From positions 372,001 to 436,000 of the forward strand of contig NZ_KB823011.1 of the NCBI RefSeq assembly GCF_000365025.1: 64,000 bases of DNA, in the 5' to 3' direction. The stretch comes from Robiginitomaculum antarcticum DSM 21748 (GTDB lineage Bacteria > Pseudomonadota > Alphaproteobacteria > Caulobacterales > Maricaulaceae). The notes below the pieces were generated by a model. That model was given only the letters and a program-made list of their open reading frames with translations. It searched no databases and had not been told where the DNA came from. The translations under genes were made by a program, and so were the position numbers. Shown here piece after piece: positions 36,310 through 46,162 of the stretch (position 1 is the first letter of the stretch; each line of letters begins with the position of its first letter).

Positions 36310-38220
36310 ATGGTACCACATAACACTCAGGCGCAATCTCCGGCGAACCATCAACTCGCGCCCTCTAATGCACAGCCGCGCCGAACCTTCAAACAAGTCG
36401 AAATCGGGCGGGTTTTGTCAGTGGGTTCATCCAATGCCCGCATTCAAATCGGTCCCCAGATTATCCGTGCAAATTTGCTACATATGGCGCAATTGGGCAC
36501 TGTGCTTAAGATTATCACAAATGAGTCTATTGTTGTCGCAATGGTGTCATCACTGGATATTGCCGGCACGGATGACGAGGGCATGAGCGATGGCTGCATA
36601 GCCAAAATCGATATTCTCGGCGAAATCTCGACAAATGCGACTACGCGTGAGACGAAATTCTTTCGCGGCGTGCGCAGCTTCCCTGTGCTCGGGGCTGCCG
36701 TCTATAATATGTCGCCGGACGAGCTAAAGCTTATTTTCTCTAATCAGGACAAACAGACCATTGAAATCGGGCGTTTGCAGCAGGATAAGAATATTGTCGC
36801 GCAAGTTCGCACGGATGATCTTCTGTCAAAGCATTTCGCGATTATCGGCTCTACCGGGTCGGGAAAATCCTGCACGGTGGCTCTCGTCTTACAGGCCATT
36901 CTTGATAAAAATAAAGACGCCCATGTTGTGCTGTTTGATCCGCATAATGAATATTCCAAATCCTTTGGGGATATGGCGGAAGTCATTAGGCAAGACACGC
37001 TTGATTTGCCGTTATGGATGTTTGACTTCGAAGAATCCTGTGAATTGATGACCAGTGATATTGCCCGTCATCGCCATGAAGAAACTGAGGTTCTTTCGGA
37101 CGTCATTCTAAAGGCCAAGCAGCTTTACGATCGATCACAATCGCAATCCGGCGATACGTCTTCACAAACAAAATTTGACGATATAGAGCGCGATCTGCAT
37201 CGCACGGCATCCCATATTAGCCTCGACAGCCCTGTACCCTATCGCATCCGCGATCTTCTACGCTTGATTGATCATTATATGGGTAAGCTGGAAAATTCCG
37301 GTAATTTACAGCCCTATAAGCGCCTGAAACGCCGTATTGAATCCCTTATGACGGATCCGCGCTACGCTTTTGTGTTTCGCAACCAAGCTTCCCCGCGCAA
37401 TATTGAAGAGATTATCGGACGTATTTTTCGTATACCGGTTGCGGGAAAGCCAATCTGTATCCTCGATTTCAGCGCTATTCCTTCCGAAGCCCTTGACGTC
37501 GTCGTTTCTGTTGTGAGCCGACTGGCCTTTGAACTGGCGATGTGGAGCAAACGCTCCATCCCAATTCTGTTAGTGTGTGAAGAAGCGCATCGGTATATTC
37601 CGGCTGATGAGAGCAAAGGTTTTAACTCAACGCGAAAAGCGATCGCGCGAATCGCTAAAGAGGGCCGGAAATACGGTGTGTCGCTGGCGATTATTTCACA
37701 GCGCCCCTCTGAGCTTGAAGCGTCAACCTTGTCACAATGTTCGACAATTTTCTCAATGCGGCTTTCAAATGAACGTGACCAAAATTTCGTGAGGGCCGCC
37801 ATTCCGGACGGGGCAGGGGAACTGCTCACCTTCCTGCCGTCACTCGGCACGGCGGAGACGATGGTCTTTGGAGAAGCCGTCAATTTGCCTATGCGCATCG
37901 TGCTCAACACGCTGCACGAAAGTCGCCGCCCGCACAGCAGCTCCGCACAATTTACCGATCTTTGGAATGCAGGCGAGGTCTTGCCCGACTATATGACCAA
38001 GGTCTTTGCCAATTGGCGCGGACGTACATTTGACGCCACCGGCAATAGTGCTGCAACGCGAAATAACGGTGGTCAGGCTCCCGTCGTAGATAACCGTTCC
38101 CAGCTACGCCGCAGCGTCACACCGACTGTTACAAATATTGGAAAAATTGACCCAACAAAGGCGCGTACGCTGGCCGAGATGAAGGCGATGCTTAATCAGG
38201 CGCTGGGGCCAAATCAGTAA
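36310..38220 (+). CDS. HerA-like hexameric ATPase (DUF87 / HAS-barrel)
   Basis: Predicted DNA-translocating ATPase of the HerA/FtsK superfamily. An N-terminal beta-barrel-like region (about residues 25–150, VEIGRVLSVGSSNARIQIG) resembles the HAS-barrel. The Walker A motif GSTGSGKS lies at residues 180–187, Walker B is in ILLVCEEAHRY (about 415–425), and the downstream KEGRKYGVSLAIISQRPSE and NERDQNFVRAA are HerA sensor and arginine-finger regions. Length is 636 residues. No NurA-like or other nuclease gene is adjacent. Its start is not supported by a clear ribosome binding site. It lies between tRNA genes. Confidence 0.88.
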   Translation: MVPHNTQAQSPANHQLAPSNAQPRRTFKQVEIGRVLSVGSSNARIQIGPQIIRANLLHMAQLGTVLKIITNESIVVAMVSSLDIAGTDDEGMSDGCIAKIDILGEISTNATTRETKFFRGVRSFPVLGAAVYNMSPDELKLIFSNQDKQTIEIGRLQQDKNIVAQVRTDDLLSKHFAIIGSTGSGKSCTVALVLQAILDKNKDAHVVLFDPHNEYSKSFGDMAEVIRQDTLDLPLWMFDFEESCELMTSDIARHRHEETEVLSDVILKAKQLYDRSQSQSGDTSSQTKFDDIERDLHRTASHISLDSPVPYRIRDLLRLIDHYMGKLENSGNLQPYKRLKRRIESLMTDPRYAFVFRNQASPRNIEEIIGRIFRIPVAGKPICILDFSAIPSEALDVVVSVVSRLAFELAMWSKRSIPILLVCEEAHRYIPADESKGFNSTRKAIARIAKEGRKYGVSLAIISQRPSELEASTLSQCSTIFSMRLSNERDQNFVRAAIPDGAGELLTFLPSLGTAETMVFGEAVNLPMRIVLNTLHESRRPHSSSAQFTDLWNAGEVLPDYMTKVFANWRGRTFDATGNSAATRNNGGQAPVVDNRSQLRRSVTPTVTNIGKIDPTKARTLAEMKAMLNQALGPNQ

Positions 38221-38300
38221 GATTTCACCGCCTAGGACAGTTTACAGCGACGCAATTTTGGCTAATGTCCCGCACGTAAGTCTTTCATGGAGCGACGTAT

Positions 38301-38606
38301 ATGTTTGCCAAAATTTACCAACCTGCCCGCAGCGCCATGCAGTCCGGTCTGGCCCACACGCAGCATTGGCTACTCGAATTTATGGGACCGGAGCGGCGTT
38401 TTATTGATCCGCTGACGGGAACAGCCAGTTCAACAAATACACTGAAACAGGTCGAGCTGAAATTTGAGAATAAAGATGATGCGATTGCTTACGTAAAAGC
38501 GAGAAATATCCCCTACCAAGTTAAAGAGACGCAAAAACGCACAAGAATATCAAGGTCATATGCTGAGAATTTCGACTATGATAGAAAGCTGCCCTGGACG
38601 CATTAA
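38301..38606 (+). CDS. NADH:ubiquinone oxidoreductase accessory subunit (NDUFS4-like, ETC complex I)
   Basis: Supernumerary complex I subunit shared by alphaproteobacteria and mitochondria. The short protein begins AKIYQPARSAMQSG, continues WLLEFMGPERRFIDPLTGTASS, and ends YAENFDYDRKLPWTH, all conserved in the family. Length is 101 residues. ATGGAGCGACG upstream supplies a GGAG. It stands alone, away from the nuo operon, as is usual. tRNA-Arg begins six bases after its stop and may share its transcript. Confidence 0.93.
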   Translation: MFAKIYQPARSAMQSGLAHTQHWLLEFMGPERRFIDPLTGTASSTNTLKQVELKFENKDDAIAYVKARNIPYQVKETQKRTRISRSYAENFDYDRKLPWTH

Positions 38607-38611
38607 TCTTT

Positions 38612-38688
38612 GGACCCTTAGCTCAACTGGATAGAGCAGCCGCCTTCTAAGCGGCAGGTTACAGGTTCGAGTCCTGTAGGGTCTGCCA
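38612..38688 (+). tRNA. tRNA-Arg (anticodon TCT)
   Basis: 77-base cloverleaf: acceptor GGACCCT/AGGGTCT (first pair G-U), anticodon stem GCCGC/GCGGC with loop CTTCTAA (anticodon TCT), T arm ACAGG-TTCGAGT-CCTGT, discriminator G and CCA. Confidence 0.95.
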
Positions 38689-38707
38689 TTTTCTTAAAGC
38701 CTCTGAT

Positions 38708-39466
38708 TTAAATATAACGTGTGGCCCATGCCGCCAGAACCCGCGCGACATATTCCGCATCTGCCGGGTTTTTAAGCAGTAAATGATCCGCTCCGTCCAG
38801 GCTGACAAAGCTTTTAGGGTGGCGGGCTTTGGTATAAATATGCGAGGCGTTTTGAATGCCGACGACTTTATCCTGCGGGCTGTGAAAAATCATCAACGCA
38901 CAATCAAGGTCGGCGATTTCTGCGGCGATATCATGATTGGCGACATCATCCAAAAACTGTTCACGAATGATGAAGGGCCGTCCGGCCAGCATGACCTGTG
39001 CCTTGCCTTCTATCTCAATCTCTTCAAGTTGGTCAGCAAATTGGTGGACGATATGGGTCGTGTCACACGGGCTTCCTATAGTCGCGACAGCTTTGCAATT
39101 TTCGATTTCGTCTGCGGCTTTCAGGGCTGCCGTGCCGCCGAAACTATGTCCGATCAGCACGCTGGGCGCAGTCTTATATTCTTCCAAATAGCGCGCGCAG
39201 GCCAGAAGGTCTGCTACATTTGTTGAAAAATTTGTCTCAGAAAAATCGCCTGCGCTTTCGCCAAGACCTGTAAAGTCGAACCGCAACATGCCAAAGCCTT
39301 CTTCAACAAGCGTTTTTGAGATCGTGCGTATCGGTTTAAGGTCCTTACCGATTGAAAAACCGTGAGCGAATAAGACCCAGCTATGCACGTCTCCATCTGG
39401 GCTGTCGATTTTGGCCGACAACATATGGCCTGCGCCGCCCATAAAGCTTACTTTTTCCGTCGGCAT
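38708..39466 (-). CDS. Alpha/beta-fold hydrolase
   Basis: Serine hydrolase of the type often fused to OsmC domains, but here standing alone (252 residues). The nucleophile elbow is GHSFGG (about residue 104), the acid is in FHSPQDKVV, and the histidine in DGADHLLL near residue 230. The oxyanion region is LFAHGFSIGKDLK. There is no signal peptide, so it is cytoplasmic. The substrate is unknown. It lies just downstream of the small membrane protein gene on the same strand. Confidence 0.87.
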   Translation of the reverse strand: MPTEKVSFMGGAGHMLSAKIDSPDGDVHSWVLFAHGFSIGKDLKPIRTISKTLVEEGFGMLRFDFTGLGESAGDFSETNFSTNVADLLACARYLEEYKTAPSVLIGHSFGGTAALKAADEIENCKAVATIGSPCDTTHIVHQFADQLEEIEIEGKAQVMLAGRPFIIREQFLDDVANHDIAAEIADLDCALMIFHSPQDKVVGIQNASHIYTKARHPKSFVSLDGADHLLLKNPADAEYVARVLAAWATRYI

Positions 39467-39472
39467 AATTCC

Positions 39473-39853
39473 TCAATAGCTGCTTCGGTCACCCAGAAGG
39501 TACCGGATGAGGTCGATAGAATCGAGAGCAAAGGAAATCCCGTTCACAATCAGAAATATCACGATGAACCGGTTGGTCCATTTGCGGTGTGACGGGATGT
39601 TTCGGCGTGGCCACAAATAAAGAAATAAGGGCGTCCAGACGATCAAATGTCCGAGACCCAGGATGCGTGTGTAGCCAAAGGCCTGATATAGCCCCAATAC
39701 GATCAGAGAAAGCGCAATGACAGACGCCGCCATCCACCTCGCCCTCTTGTCAAATATTGCAAAGCCGAAACTTGCTAAATTGACAACGGCCAAAACCGTG
39801 AACCAAATATTGAGCAGTCCTTCGGCATTTCCCAGATGATCAGACAAAGTCAT
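39473..39853 (-). CDS. Small multi-pass membrane protein of unknown function
   Basis: From the ATG at 39853 the protein is 126 residues with four hydrophobic segments (LLNIWFTVLAVVNLASFGFAIF, WMAASVIALSLIVLGLYQAFG, LGHLIVWTPLFLYLWP and FIVIFLIVNGISFALDSI). A longer frame from 39892 would overlap the DHH gene, and its extra residues look non-conserved. No family was recognised. It lies between the DHH phosphoesterase and hydrolase genes, all on the minus strand. Confidence 0.7.
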   Translation of the reverse strand: MTLSDHLGNAEGLLNIWFTVLAVVNLASFGFAIFDKRARWMAASVIALSLIVLGLYQAFGYTRILGLGHLIVWTPLFLYLWPRRNIPSHRKWTNRFIVIFLIVNGISFALDSIDLIRYLLGDRSSY

Positions 39854-39863
39854 AAAAAGCGGC

Positions 39864-40817
39864 TCATATGGTATATCTCGCTGCCATAGCAATTATAAAG
39901 CGCGCCAGATCCGCGCTTGGCAAATGATTAATCCCTGCAGCTGCTGCGCGTCCACCCCCTGTTTCAAAATCAATGGCAATTTTATCCGCGCCTAAAGATG
40001 CGTTTTTCGGCGCGCGGATGGACACTAGCCAGCCGCCATCCTGTGCTGTCAATATGGCATGAGCGCGGGCAGGATGGTCCAAGGCAAGACGGTTTCCCAG
40101 CGTGCCGGAAATGCGCCGCGACGCTGCTGCATTCGGGAGTTCCAATATATGGACAGCCGATGTGTCGTGAATAATTTTACCATCCCGTGCATGATCCCAA
40201 TCACTGTCAAATCCGTCCTTAAGTATCTGAAATACATCAGGACATACCGAGATAGCCTGCATTGGAGTGTCAAACTCACGTAGCGATGTAAATAGCTTTG
40301 CAGGTTGGATATGAAGGTCTGCTTCGCTGCCGCCATAGCCGTTATAATTCAGGAGTTCACCAAATTCGCGTAACTTTCCGAGCGGCAGATTATGACCGGT
40401 TGCATAGGCTTTGGCGAGAGCAGGGAAATTATCGCCATAGGCTGCAGTAACCGCCCAAGCGCGGTAGGCGCCGCCTAGGGCCATATCGATTATCGCTGCA
40501 GTGCAGATGCGCGGCGAGGTGTCGATCATAGCGGTCAGGTTTTTGTGGGCTGGAATGTCTCCGGCATTGTGATGATCGGCATAGATAATCTGTGCCCCGT
40601 CAGCGAGTAGGCGGCGAACATCATCCATATTACTGCGCATGGAAATATCCAGTGCATAGATGAGGTCCCCTGCTGCGGCCTGAACCCGTGACAGCAGGTT
40701 TATATCGCGCTTACGCCCTGTGACGACTCTGGCGTCCGGCTGCGGCGCCTCTCGGTAAAGCTGCACAGCAGAGCATATGCCGTCCGCATCGCCGTTAAAG
40801 GCGTAAATTATGCTCAC
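39864..40817 (-). CDS. Stand-alone DHH family phosphoesterase, coupled to cysNC
   Basis: The DHH fold is shown by [11 protein letters not shown] (residues 7–17), [20 protein letters not shown] (about 78–88) and the DHHA1 glycine motif [15 protein letters not shown] near the C-terminus. At 317 residues it is the size of NrnA-like enzymes, which cleave nanoRNA or 3'-phosphoadenosine 5'-phosphate (pAp). Its GTG start overlaps the cysNC stop (GTGA), so it is made with the sulfate-activation enzymes. Since PAPS use yields pAp, a pAp phosphatase role in place of CysQ is a reasonable inference, not shown by the sequence. Confidence 0.82.
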   Translation of the reverse strand: MSIIYAFNGDADGICSAVQLYREAPQPDARVVTGRKRDINLLSRVQAAAGDLIYALDISMRSNMDDVRRLLADGAQIIYADHHNAGDIPAHKNLTAMIDTSPRICTAAIIDMALGGAYRAWAVTAAYGDNFPALAKAYATGHNLPLGKLREFGELLNYNGYGGSEADLHIQPAKLFTSLREFDTPMQAISVCPDVFQILKDGFDSDWDHARDGKIIHDTSAVHILELPNAAASRRISGTLGNRLALDHPARAHAILTAQDGGWLVSIRAPKNASLGADKIAIDFETGGGRAAAAGINHLPSADLARFIIAMAARYTI

Positions 40818-42727
40818 AGGTCAAGACCTTCTAAATATCCGTTATCTTGCAGATATGTAACGATGACTTCTGCAGCCTCCTTAGCGCTCATATCATTTGT
40901 ATTAATTATTATCTCGGGATTTTCAGGGATCTCATAATCACTGTCAATTCCGGTAAAGTTTTCGATCAATCCCGCCCGCGCTTTGGCGTATAGACCTTTA
41001 ACATCGCGGGCTTCGGCCACGTCGAGCGGTGTGTTGACAAATATCTCAATAAATTCGCCGTCATCTAAAATGTCGCGGGCCATTCTTCGCTCCGCTTTAA
41101 AAGGAGAGATAAAGGAGACAAGTGTCACCAGCCCCGCATCAACCATGAGCTTTGTCAGCTCCGAGACGCGGCGGATATTTTCCACCCGGTCGGCATCTGT
41201 AAACCCAAGATCGTTATTCAGGCCATGACGAACATTATCACCGTCCAATATATAAGTGTGACGGCCAAGGTCAAACAGGCGTTTTTCGACCAGATTGGCC
41301 ACGGTTGATTTTCCTGAGCCGGAGAGGCCCGTAAACCAAAGCGCTGCGGGTTTTTGGTTTTTCTGTCCGGCGCGCTCCGGCTTTGCGACTTCCAGATCCT
41401 GCCAGACCACATTTTTTGCGCGGCGAAGCGAAAAGCGGATCATACCTGCACCGACTGTGGCATTACTCTGCCGGTCTATCAGGATGAAGCTGCCCGTATT
41501 GCGGTTTTCACTATAGGGATCAAAAGCGATCGGCGCACCAAGAGAGAGTTTAACCTCGCCAATTTCATTTAGGTCAAGCGTTTTGGCCGCAGCTTTGGCG
41601 AGCGTATTGACATTTGTGCGGTGATTTATCGAACTGATCGAGGCGGGGACAGTCTTATTGCCGGTTTTCAGCAGATATTGACGGCCGGGAAGAAGCGCAT
41701 CATCACTCATCCAGATGATGTCGGCTTTAAACTGATCGGATTGTCCGGCTGGATGTTCGGCGGCGCATATGAGATCGCCGCGCGAAATATCGATCTCGTC
41801 TTCAAGCGTTAGCGTGACCGCCTGATCTTCGCGGGCGACTTTTAAATCGCCATCAAATGTAACAATCGAGGCGACCGCTGAGCGTTTACCCGAGGGAATA
41901 ACGATAATTTCATCGCCCACTTTGATTTTGCCGGACGCAACCGTGCCGGAAAACCCTCTGAAATCCAAATTAGGGCGGTTAACCCACTGGACAGGCAGAC
42001 GGAAGGGGGCGTTTAAATCTGCGCTCTCGACATCGACGGTTTCCAAATACTCCATCAGCGTCGGGCCTGAATACCAACCGGCCCGCGCGCTTCGCGTGCT
42101 GACATTATCACCGTCAAGCGCGCTCATAGGGATGAACGCCATATCCGCAAAATCTAGCTGTGTCGCAAAGTCACGAAAATCTGTTTCAATAGCGTTGAAC
42201 TTGCGTTGATCAAAGTCGAGTAAATCCATCTTATTGACAGCTATAACGACGTGTTTAATGCCTAGTAGCGAACAAATATAGGCGTGGCGGCGCGTTTGTA
42301 TCTGAACGCCGTGCCGCGCATCAATGAGCAATATGGCAACGTCTGCAGTTGAGGCGCCGGTCGCCATATTACGGGTATATTGCTCGTGTCCAGGCGTGTC
42401 GGCGACAATGAATTTGCGCTTATCCGTCGAGAAAAAGCGGTAGGCTACATCGATTGTAATGCCTTGCTCACGCTCCGCAGCCAGACCGTCCACGAGTAGT
42501 GCCAGATCGATTTTATCACCCTGCGTGCCGGATTTTTTACTGTCTTTTTCAATTGTAGCGAGCTGGTCTTCATAAATCAGCTTGGAGTCGTAGAGCAGGC
42601 GGCCAATCAATGTTGATTTACCGTCATCCACGCTGCCGCAGGTGATGAACCGCAAAAAGCTTTTGCGCTCCTGTGCGTCCAGATAGCCGAGGATATCTGT
42701 CGCAATGAGGTCGTCATGATGGCTCAT
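40814..42727 (-). CDS. cysNC: Bifunctional sulfate adenylyltransferase subunit 1 / adenylylsulfate kinase
   Basis: The N-terminal GTPase part (to about residue 430) drives ATP sulfurylase: [36 protein letters not shown] and [10 protein letters not shown] are the G1, G3 and G4 motifs. The C-terminal APS kinase (from about residue 450) has [32 protein letters not shown] and [12 protein letters not shown]. It makes APS and then PAPS in the cytoplasm. Length is 637 residues. Its start shares a base with the cysD stop (TAATG), and its stop overlaps the DHH phosphoesterase start. Confidence 0.96.
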   Translation of the reverse strand: MSHHDDLIATDILGYLDAQERKSFLRFITCGSVDDGKSTLIGRLLYDSKLIYEDQLATIEKDSKKSGTQGDKIDLALLVDGLAAEREQGITIDVAYRFFSTDKRKFIVADTPGHEQYTRNMATGASTADVAILLIDARHGVQIQTRRHAYICSLLGIKHVVIAVNKMDLLDFDQRKFNAIETDFRDFATQLDFADMAFIPMSALDGDNVSTRSARAGWYSGPTLMEYLETVDVESADLNAPFRLPVQWVNRPNLDFRGFSGTVASGKIKVGDEIIVIPSGKRSAVASIVTFDGDLKVAREDQAVTLTLEDEIDISRGDLICAAEHPAGQSDQFKADIIWMSDDALLPGRQYLLKTGNKTVPASISSINHRTNVNTLAKAAAKTLDLNEIGEVKLSLGAPIAFDPYSENRNTGSFILIDRQSNATVGAGMIRFSLRRAKNVVWQDLEVAKPERAGQKNQKPAALWFTGLSGSGKSTVANLVEKRLFDLGRHTYILDGDNVRHGLNNDLGFTDADRVENIRRVSELTKLMVDAGLVTLVSFISPFKAERRMARDILDDGEFIEIFVNTPLDVAEARDVKGLYAKARAGLIENFTGIDSDYEIPENPEIIINTNDMSAKEAAEVIVTYLQDNGYLEGLDL

Positions 42728-43824
42728 TAGAAATACCCTTCCGCTTTTTTCTGCTCCATGGACGCGCCGGCGTCGCTGTCAATGACCCGTCCTTGGCGCT
42801 CTGATGTCGTAGTTAGCAGCATTTCTTGAATCACGTCGGGAAGGGTTGTGGCTTCACTGCGTACTGCGCCGGTCAGAGGGTAGCAGCCGAGTGTGCGAAA
42901 CCGCACCATAGCCTGTTCTGGCGTCTCGCCATCCGCCAGCGGCATACGGTCATCATCGACCATGATGAGAACGCCGTCACGCTCGACAACAGGGCGCGTC
43001 TCGGAAAGGTAAAGCGATGGAATGTCGATATTTTCTTTGTAAATATATTGCCAAATATCCAGCTCTGTCCAATTTGACAACGGGAAGACCCGCATAGACT
43101 CGCCCTTATGGACGCGGGCATTATAAATATTCCACAGCTCGGGACGCTGGTTTTTGGCGTCCCATTGATGGGTATCTGTTCGGAAGCTAAAAATGCGTTC
43201 TTTAGCGCGCGACTTTTCTTCATCACGCCGCGCGCCGCCAAAAGCGGCATCGAATTTATATTTATCAAGCGCCTGTTTCAGGCTCTGCGTTTTCATAATA
43301 TCCGTGTGAACCGCGCTACCATGCGTAAATGGCCCGACGCCGCCGCGCACGCCATCTTCGTTAATGTGAACGATTAAATCCATACCGACTTCTTTGGCGC
43401 GGCGATCCCGAAACTGTATCATTTCCGAGAACTTCCATGTCGTGTCGACATGCATAAGCGGGAAGGGCGGCTTGCTGGGATGAAACGCCTTTTGCGCGAG
43501 ATGCAGCATAACAGAGCTGTCCTTGCCGACACTGTAAAGCATGACTGGATTTTCGCACTGCGCGGCCACTTCACGCATAATGTGGATGCTCTCGGCCTCA
43601 AGCCGGTCGAGATGGGTTAGGCGCGGACCGTCCAGTCCGGCTTCCAGATCGGCAAGTTTGATCAGCGCTTTTTGCAATGTCTTGGGCAGTATATGTCCGC
43701 CATCGGAGAGGCGCGATATGCCCTTGCCGTCATTAAGCAGCTTGCGCGATAAGGTCGACACGCTCTGCCCGGTGTTTTGTGCCAGCCGGTTAACGCGGTC
43801 GAGAAAAGTTATTTGATCAGACAT
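42727..43824 (-). CDS. cysD: Sulfate adenylyltransferase subunit 2 with N-terminal helix-turn-helix-like extension
   Basis: Catalytic subunit of ATP sulfurylase. The CysD body starts at about residue 68 ([18 protein letters not shown]) with the PP-loop SVGKDS at 98–103, then [15 protein letters not shown], and ends EQKKAEGYF. Ahead of it lie about 65 extra residues ([20 protein letters not shown], then [20 protein letters not shown]). They resemble the small helix-turn-helix found in many alphaproteobacterial proteins (NDGKF–RL–GG pattern). No ATG or GTG lies near the normal CysD start; a TTG at 43679 is the only alternative. An inverted repeat overlaps its ribosome binding region. Confidence 0.92.
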   Translation of the reverse strand: MSDQITFLDRVNRLAQNTGQSVSTLSRKLLNDGKGISRLSDGGHILPKTLQKALIKLADLEAGLDGPRLTHLDRLEAESIHIMREVAAQCENPVMLYSVGKDSSVMLHLAQKAFHPSKPPFPLMHVDTTWKFSEMIQFRDRRAKEVGMDLIVHINEDGVRGGVGPFTHGSAVHTDIMKTQSLKQALDKYKFDAAFGGARRDEEKSRAKERIFSFRTDTHQWDAKNQRPELWNIYNARVHKGESMRVFPLSNWTELDIWQYIYKENIDIPSLYLSETRPVVERDGVLIMVDDDRMPLADGETPEQAMVRFRTLGCYPLTGAVRSEATTLPDVIQEMLLTTTSERQGRVIDSDAGASMEQKKAEGYF

Positions 43825-43830
43825 ATTATC

Positions 43831-43846
43831 GTGGGATATTTCCCAC
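43831..43846. promoter_or_regulatory. Inverted repeat at the cysD translation start (operator candidate)
   Basis: GTGGGATATTTCCCAC has six-base arms GTGGGA/TCCCAC around a four-base centre and lies 7–22 bases before the cysD ATG. It could bind a repressor or fold in the mRNA to mask the ribosome binding site. Confidence 0.5.
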
Positions 43847-44019
43847 TCCCTGTTTGTTGAGCTTGATATAGGATTTTTAAGTGCGCTGACAAGACCAAAT
43901 TTTCAGCAATGACTTAATTTGAATGTGACAAGCCTATTGTGCCGCCATTATGCAATCGCGCAGGCATGCCTCTTTAGATATCTACAAAACTGTTTATATG
44001 GGGGGCAAAGGAGACACTC

Positions 44020-44871
44020 ATGACGACTGCCAATGCAACAATTGTGATGAATACGCCCGGCGGCGGTGAATATCGCATCGGAAATGATCAGCCCATGACA
44101 TTTCTGGCGGGGCCATGCGCTATGGAGAGCCGCGATCACGCTATGATGACAGCCGAGCGCCTCAAAGGTATTGGCGAGCGCGTCGGTGTGAATATAATTT
44201 ACAAGACCAGCTATGATAAAGCCAATCGCACAAGCATTCACTCGCCGCGCGGGCTGGGCCTTGAAAAAGCCATGCCGATTTTTGACGAAATTCGCCGCGA
44301 AATTGGTCTGCCATGCGTCACGGATGTTCACACCGAAGAGCATTGCCGCCTTGCCGGGCAGCATGTTGACGTCCTTCAAATCCCGGCGTTTTTGTGTCGC
44401 CAGACAGATTTGTTGGTTGCGGCCGCCGAGACCGGAAAGGTCATCAATGTCAAAAAAGGTCAATTCCTTGCGCCGTGGGACATGAAAAACGTCCTCAACA
44501 AAGTTGTCGAGGCCGGGAACGGCAATGTTATGGCGTGTGAGCGCGGGGCAAGCTTTGGCTATAACACTTTGGTGACGGACTTTCGGGGTCTGCCGATTAT
44601 GAAAAGCTTTGGCAGTCCGGTTGTGTTTGACGCCACGCATAGCGTGCAGCAACCCGGCGGGCAGGGTGGAACATCAGGCGGCCAACGTGAATTTGTTCCT
44701 CATCTCGCCCGCGCGGCGGCCTCTATTGGCATTGCAGCGATGTTTATGGAAACGCATCCCGATCCTGATAATGCGCCGTCTGACGGGCCGAACATGATTC
44801 CGATGGACCAGTTCGAAGATCTGCTCGAAATGATCATGAAATTTGATCGCCTATCGAAATCTTTAAATTAG
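44020..44871 (+). CDS. kdsA: 3-deoxy-8-phosphooctulonate synthase
   Basis: Makes KDO-8-phosphate from phosphoenolpyruvate and arabinose-5-phosphate for lipopolysaccharide core. Motifs: FLAGPCAMESRDHAM, YKTSYDKANRTSIHSPRG, VLQIPAFLCRQTDLL, VNVKKGQFLAPWDM and FDATHSVQQPGG. The cysteine in AGPCAME is the position that ligates metal in the metal-dependent class, but class was not resolved. AAAGGAG precedes the ATG. Length is 283 residues. Confidence 0.96.
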   Translation: MTTANATIVMNTPGGGEYRIGNDQPMTFLAGPCAMESRDHAMMTAERLKGIGERVGVNIIYKTSYDKANRTSIHSPRGLGLEKAMPIFDEIRREIGLPCVTDVHTEEHCRLAGQHVDVLQIPAFLCRQTDLLVAAAETGKVINVKKGQFLAPWDMKNVLNKVVEAGNGNVMACERGASFGYNTLVTDFRGLPIMKSFGSPVVFDATHSVQQPGGQGGTSGGQREFVPHLARAAASIGIAAMFMETHPDPDNAPSDGPNMIPMDQFEDLLEMIMKFDRLSKSLN

Positions 44872-44885
44872 TCTCACTTGGCCAC

Positions 44886-46061
44886 TTAATCTGCAGGCGT
44901 GACCGGCACGTCTTCAACGTCGATGATGTCCAACGGCTCGAGCTTTGGCGCGCGGCGCGGAAGATCACCTGCGGCGTGGCGGGCCGCAATCCGCTCCATC
45001 ATATTCTGGCGGATATCCTCTGAAAACAGATTATATGGCGGTGTGCGGTAATGGCCCCCAAACCGCGCCGGACGCCTTAGATTACTGGCTTTCGGCATAT
45101 CGATAACCAGCAGACCATCCTCGCATTGTGCACCGAATTGATGGTCAATAGCGGGCGGGTCTGTGCCTTCCGGCAGGCCACTCGCCGCGATTGCGCCTTT
45201 ATGGAGACGTGCAGGGGCGTAGTCGCTTGATTGCTTCCACAATAGCGGGTTGACACATATCGGGATATGTCCGTCAGTTGCTTTCAAATTGCCACCGTCG
45301 AAAAACAATGTTTTCGTGACATATTGCCGGGCCAGAAGGCCTTCGCTCTCGCTTACTGTTGTGAACGCTACAGCGCAGCCCGTTTGCCGAGCTGTTTCAC
45401 AGACAGGAATATCGCCTAAAGCGGCGAGCGGGGTCGGGTGGTCGATGATATAGGCCGCGACCAATCGGGTTTTTATGTTTCGGTCCATTTTGGTTTGCAG
45501 CAGTCGCTGAACATGCAAACCGCCTTGACCGTAACCGACAATGACGATGGGACGCTCCGGCGGTGAGACTGACAGAAATACAGCAAAGGCGCGGGCAATA
45601 TCGCCAAAAGCAAATGTCTGCGCGCGAACGGCGTCATCACGATTTGTAAGAAAGGAATATAGTGCAGCCTCGCGATAATAGGGCGCAAACACGCGCCCCC
45701 CGACCCCCAGTGGACGGATGTAATTGGGCGCGATAACATGTTCCACATCGGCTCTGAACTCTGCCGATCCTGCATCCGCAACCCAGTTTTTACCGCCTAA
45801 ATGCTGCGTCGGTCCGACGACAAATATATCGGCTTGATCAGGGTTTAGCGTTGAACTGTCAAAAGCCCCCGGCAGCTCTATCCATGACGCGCGCGACGTA
45901 TAATCCGGAGCTAAAGGCGGGTTATATGTCTGAAAAGGCTGTCCGGGATCATTGAAATACCGAAACATATCATCACGGTAAAACCATGTGGCAACAAGCA
46001 GAAGGGCCAAGGCTGCCAAGGTGCTTATCAAAAAAATAGTTTTCAGCCTATTGGATGTCAT
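44886..46061 (-). CDS. DUF3089 family membrane-anchored alpha/beta hydrolase-like protein
   Basis: One N-terminal membrane segment (about residues 8–27) is followed by a long extracytoplasmic domain. DUF3089 features are seen: DIFVVGPTQHLGGKNWVADAG, RVFAPYYREAALYSFL and the nucleophile-elbow-like VGYGQGGLHVQRLL, in which glycine-glutamine replaces the usual G-x-S. The serine nucleophile is thus absent at that place, so activity is doubtful. The C-terminus GHYRTPPYNLFSEDIRQNM is also conserved in the family. Length is 391 residues. Convergent with kdsA. Confidence 0.83.
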   Translation of the reverse strand: MTSNRLKTIFLISTLAALALLLVATWFYRDDMFRYFNDPGQPFQTYNPPLAPDYTSRASWIELPGAFDSSTLNPDQADIFVVGPTQHLGGKNWVADAGSAEFRADVEHVIAPNYIRPLGVGGRVFAPYYREAALYSFLTNRDDAVRAQTFAFGDIARAFAVFLSVSPPERPIVIVGYGQGGLHVQRLLQTKMDRNIKTRLVAAYIIDHPTPLAALGDIPVCETARQTGCAVAFTTVSESEGLLARQYVTKTLFFDGGNLKATDGHIPICVNPLLWKQSSDYAPARLHKGAIAASGLPEGTDPPAIDHQFGAQCEDGLLVIDMPKASNLRRPARFGGHYRTPPYNLFSEDIRQNMMERIAARHAAGDLPRRAPKLEPLDIIDVEDVPVTPAD

Positions 46062-46162
46062 AAAGTTTCCCTGTTATCAGGAGTAGACTACAGCGCTTTG
46101 CGGTGAAAGTCATTTACAGCTTGATGAAATCGTGACCATGTTGAGCACAAAAAGGTAATGCC

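Noticed and set aside
36148-36396. 82-residue minus-strand ORF before the HerA-like gene
   Set aside because: Overlaps the HerA start, with no ribosome binding site or motif; the ~200-base gap after tRNA-Pro otherwise shows nothing supportable.
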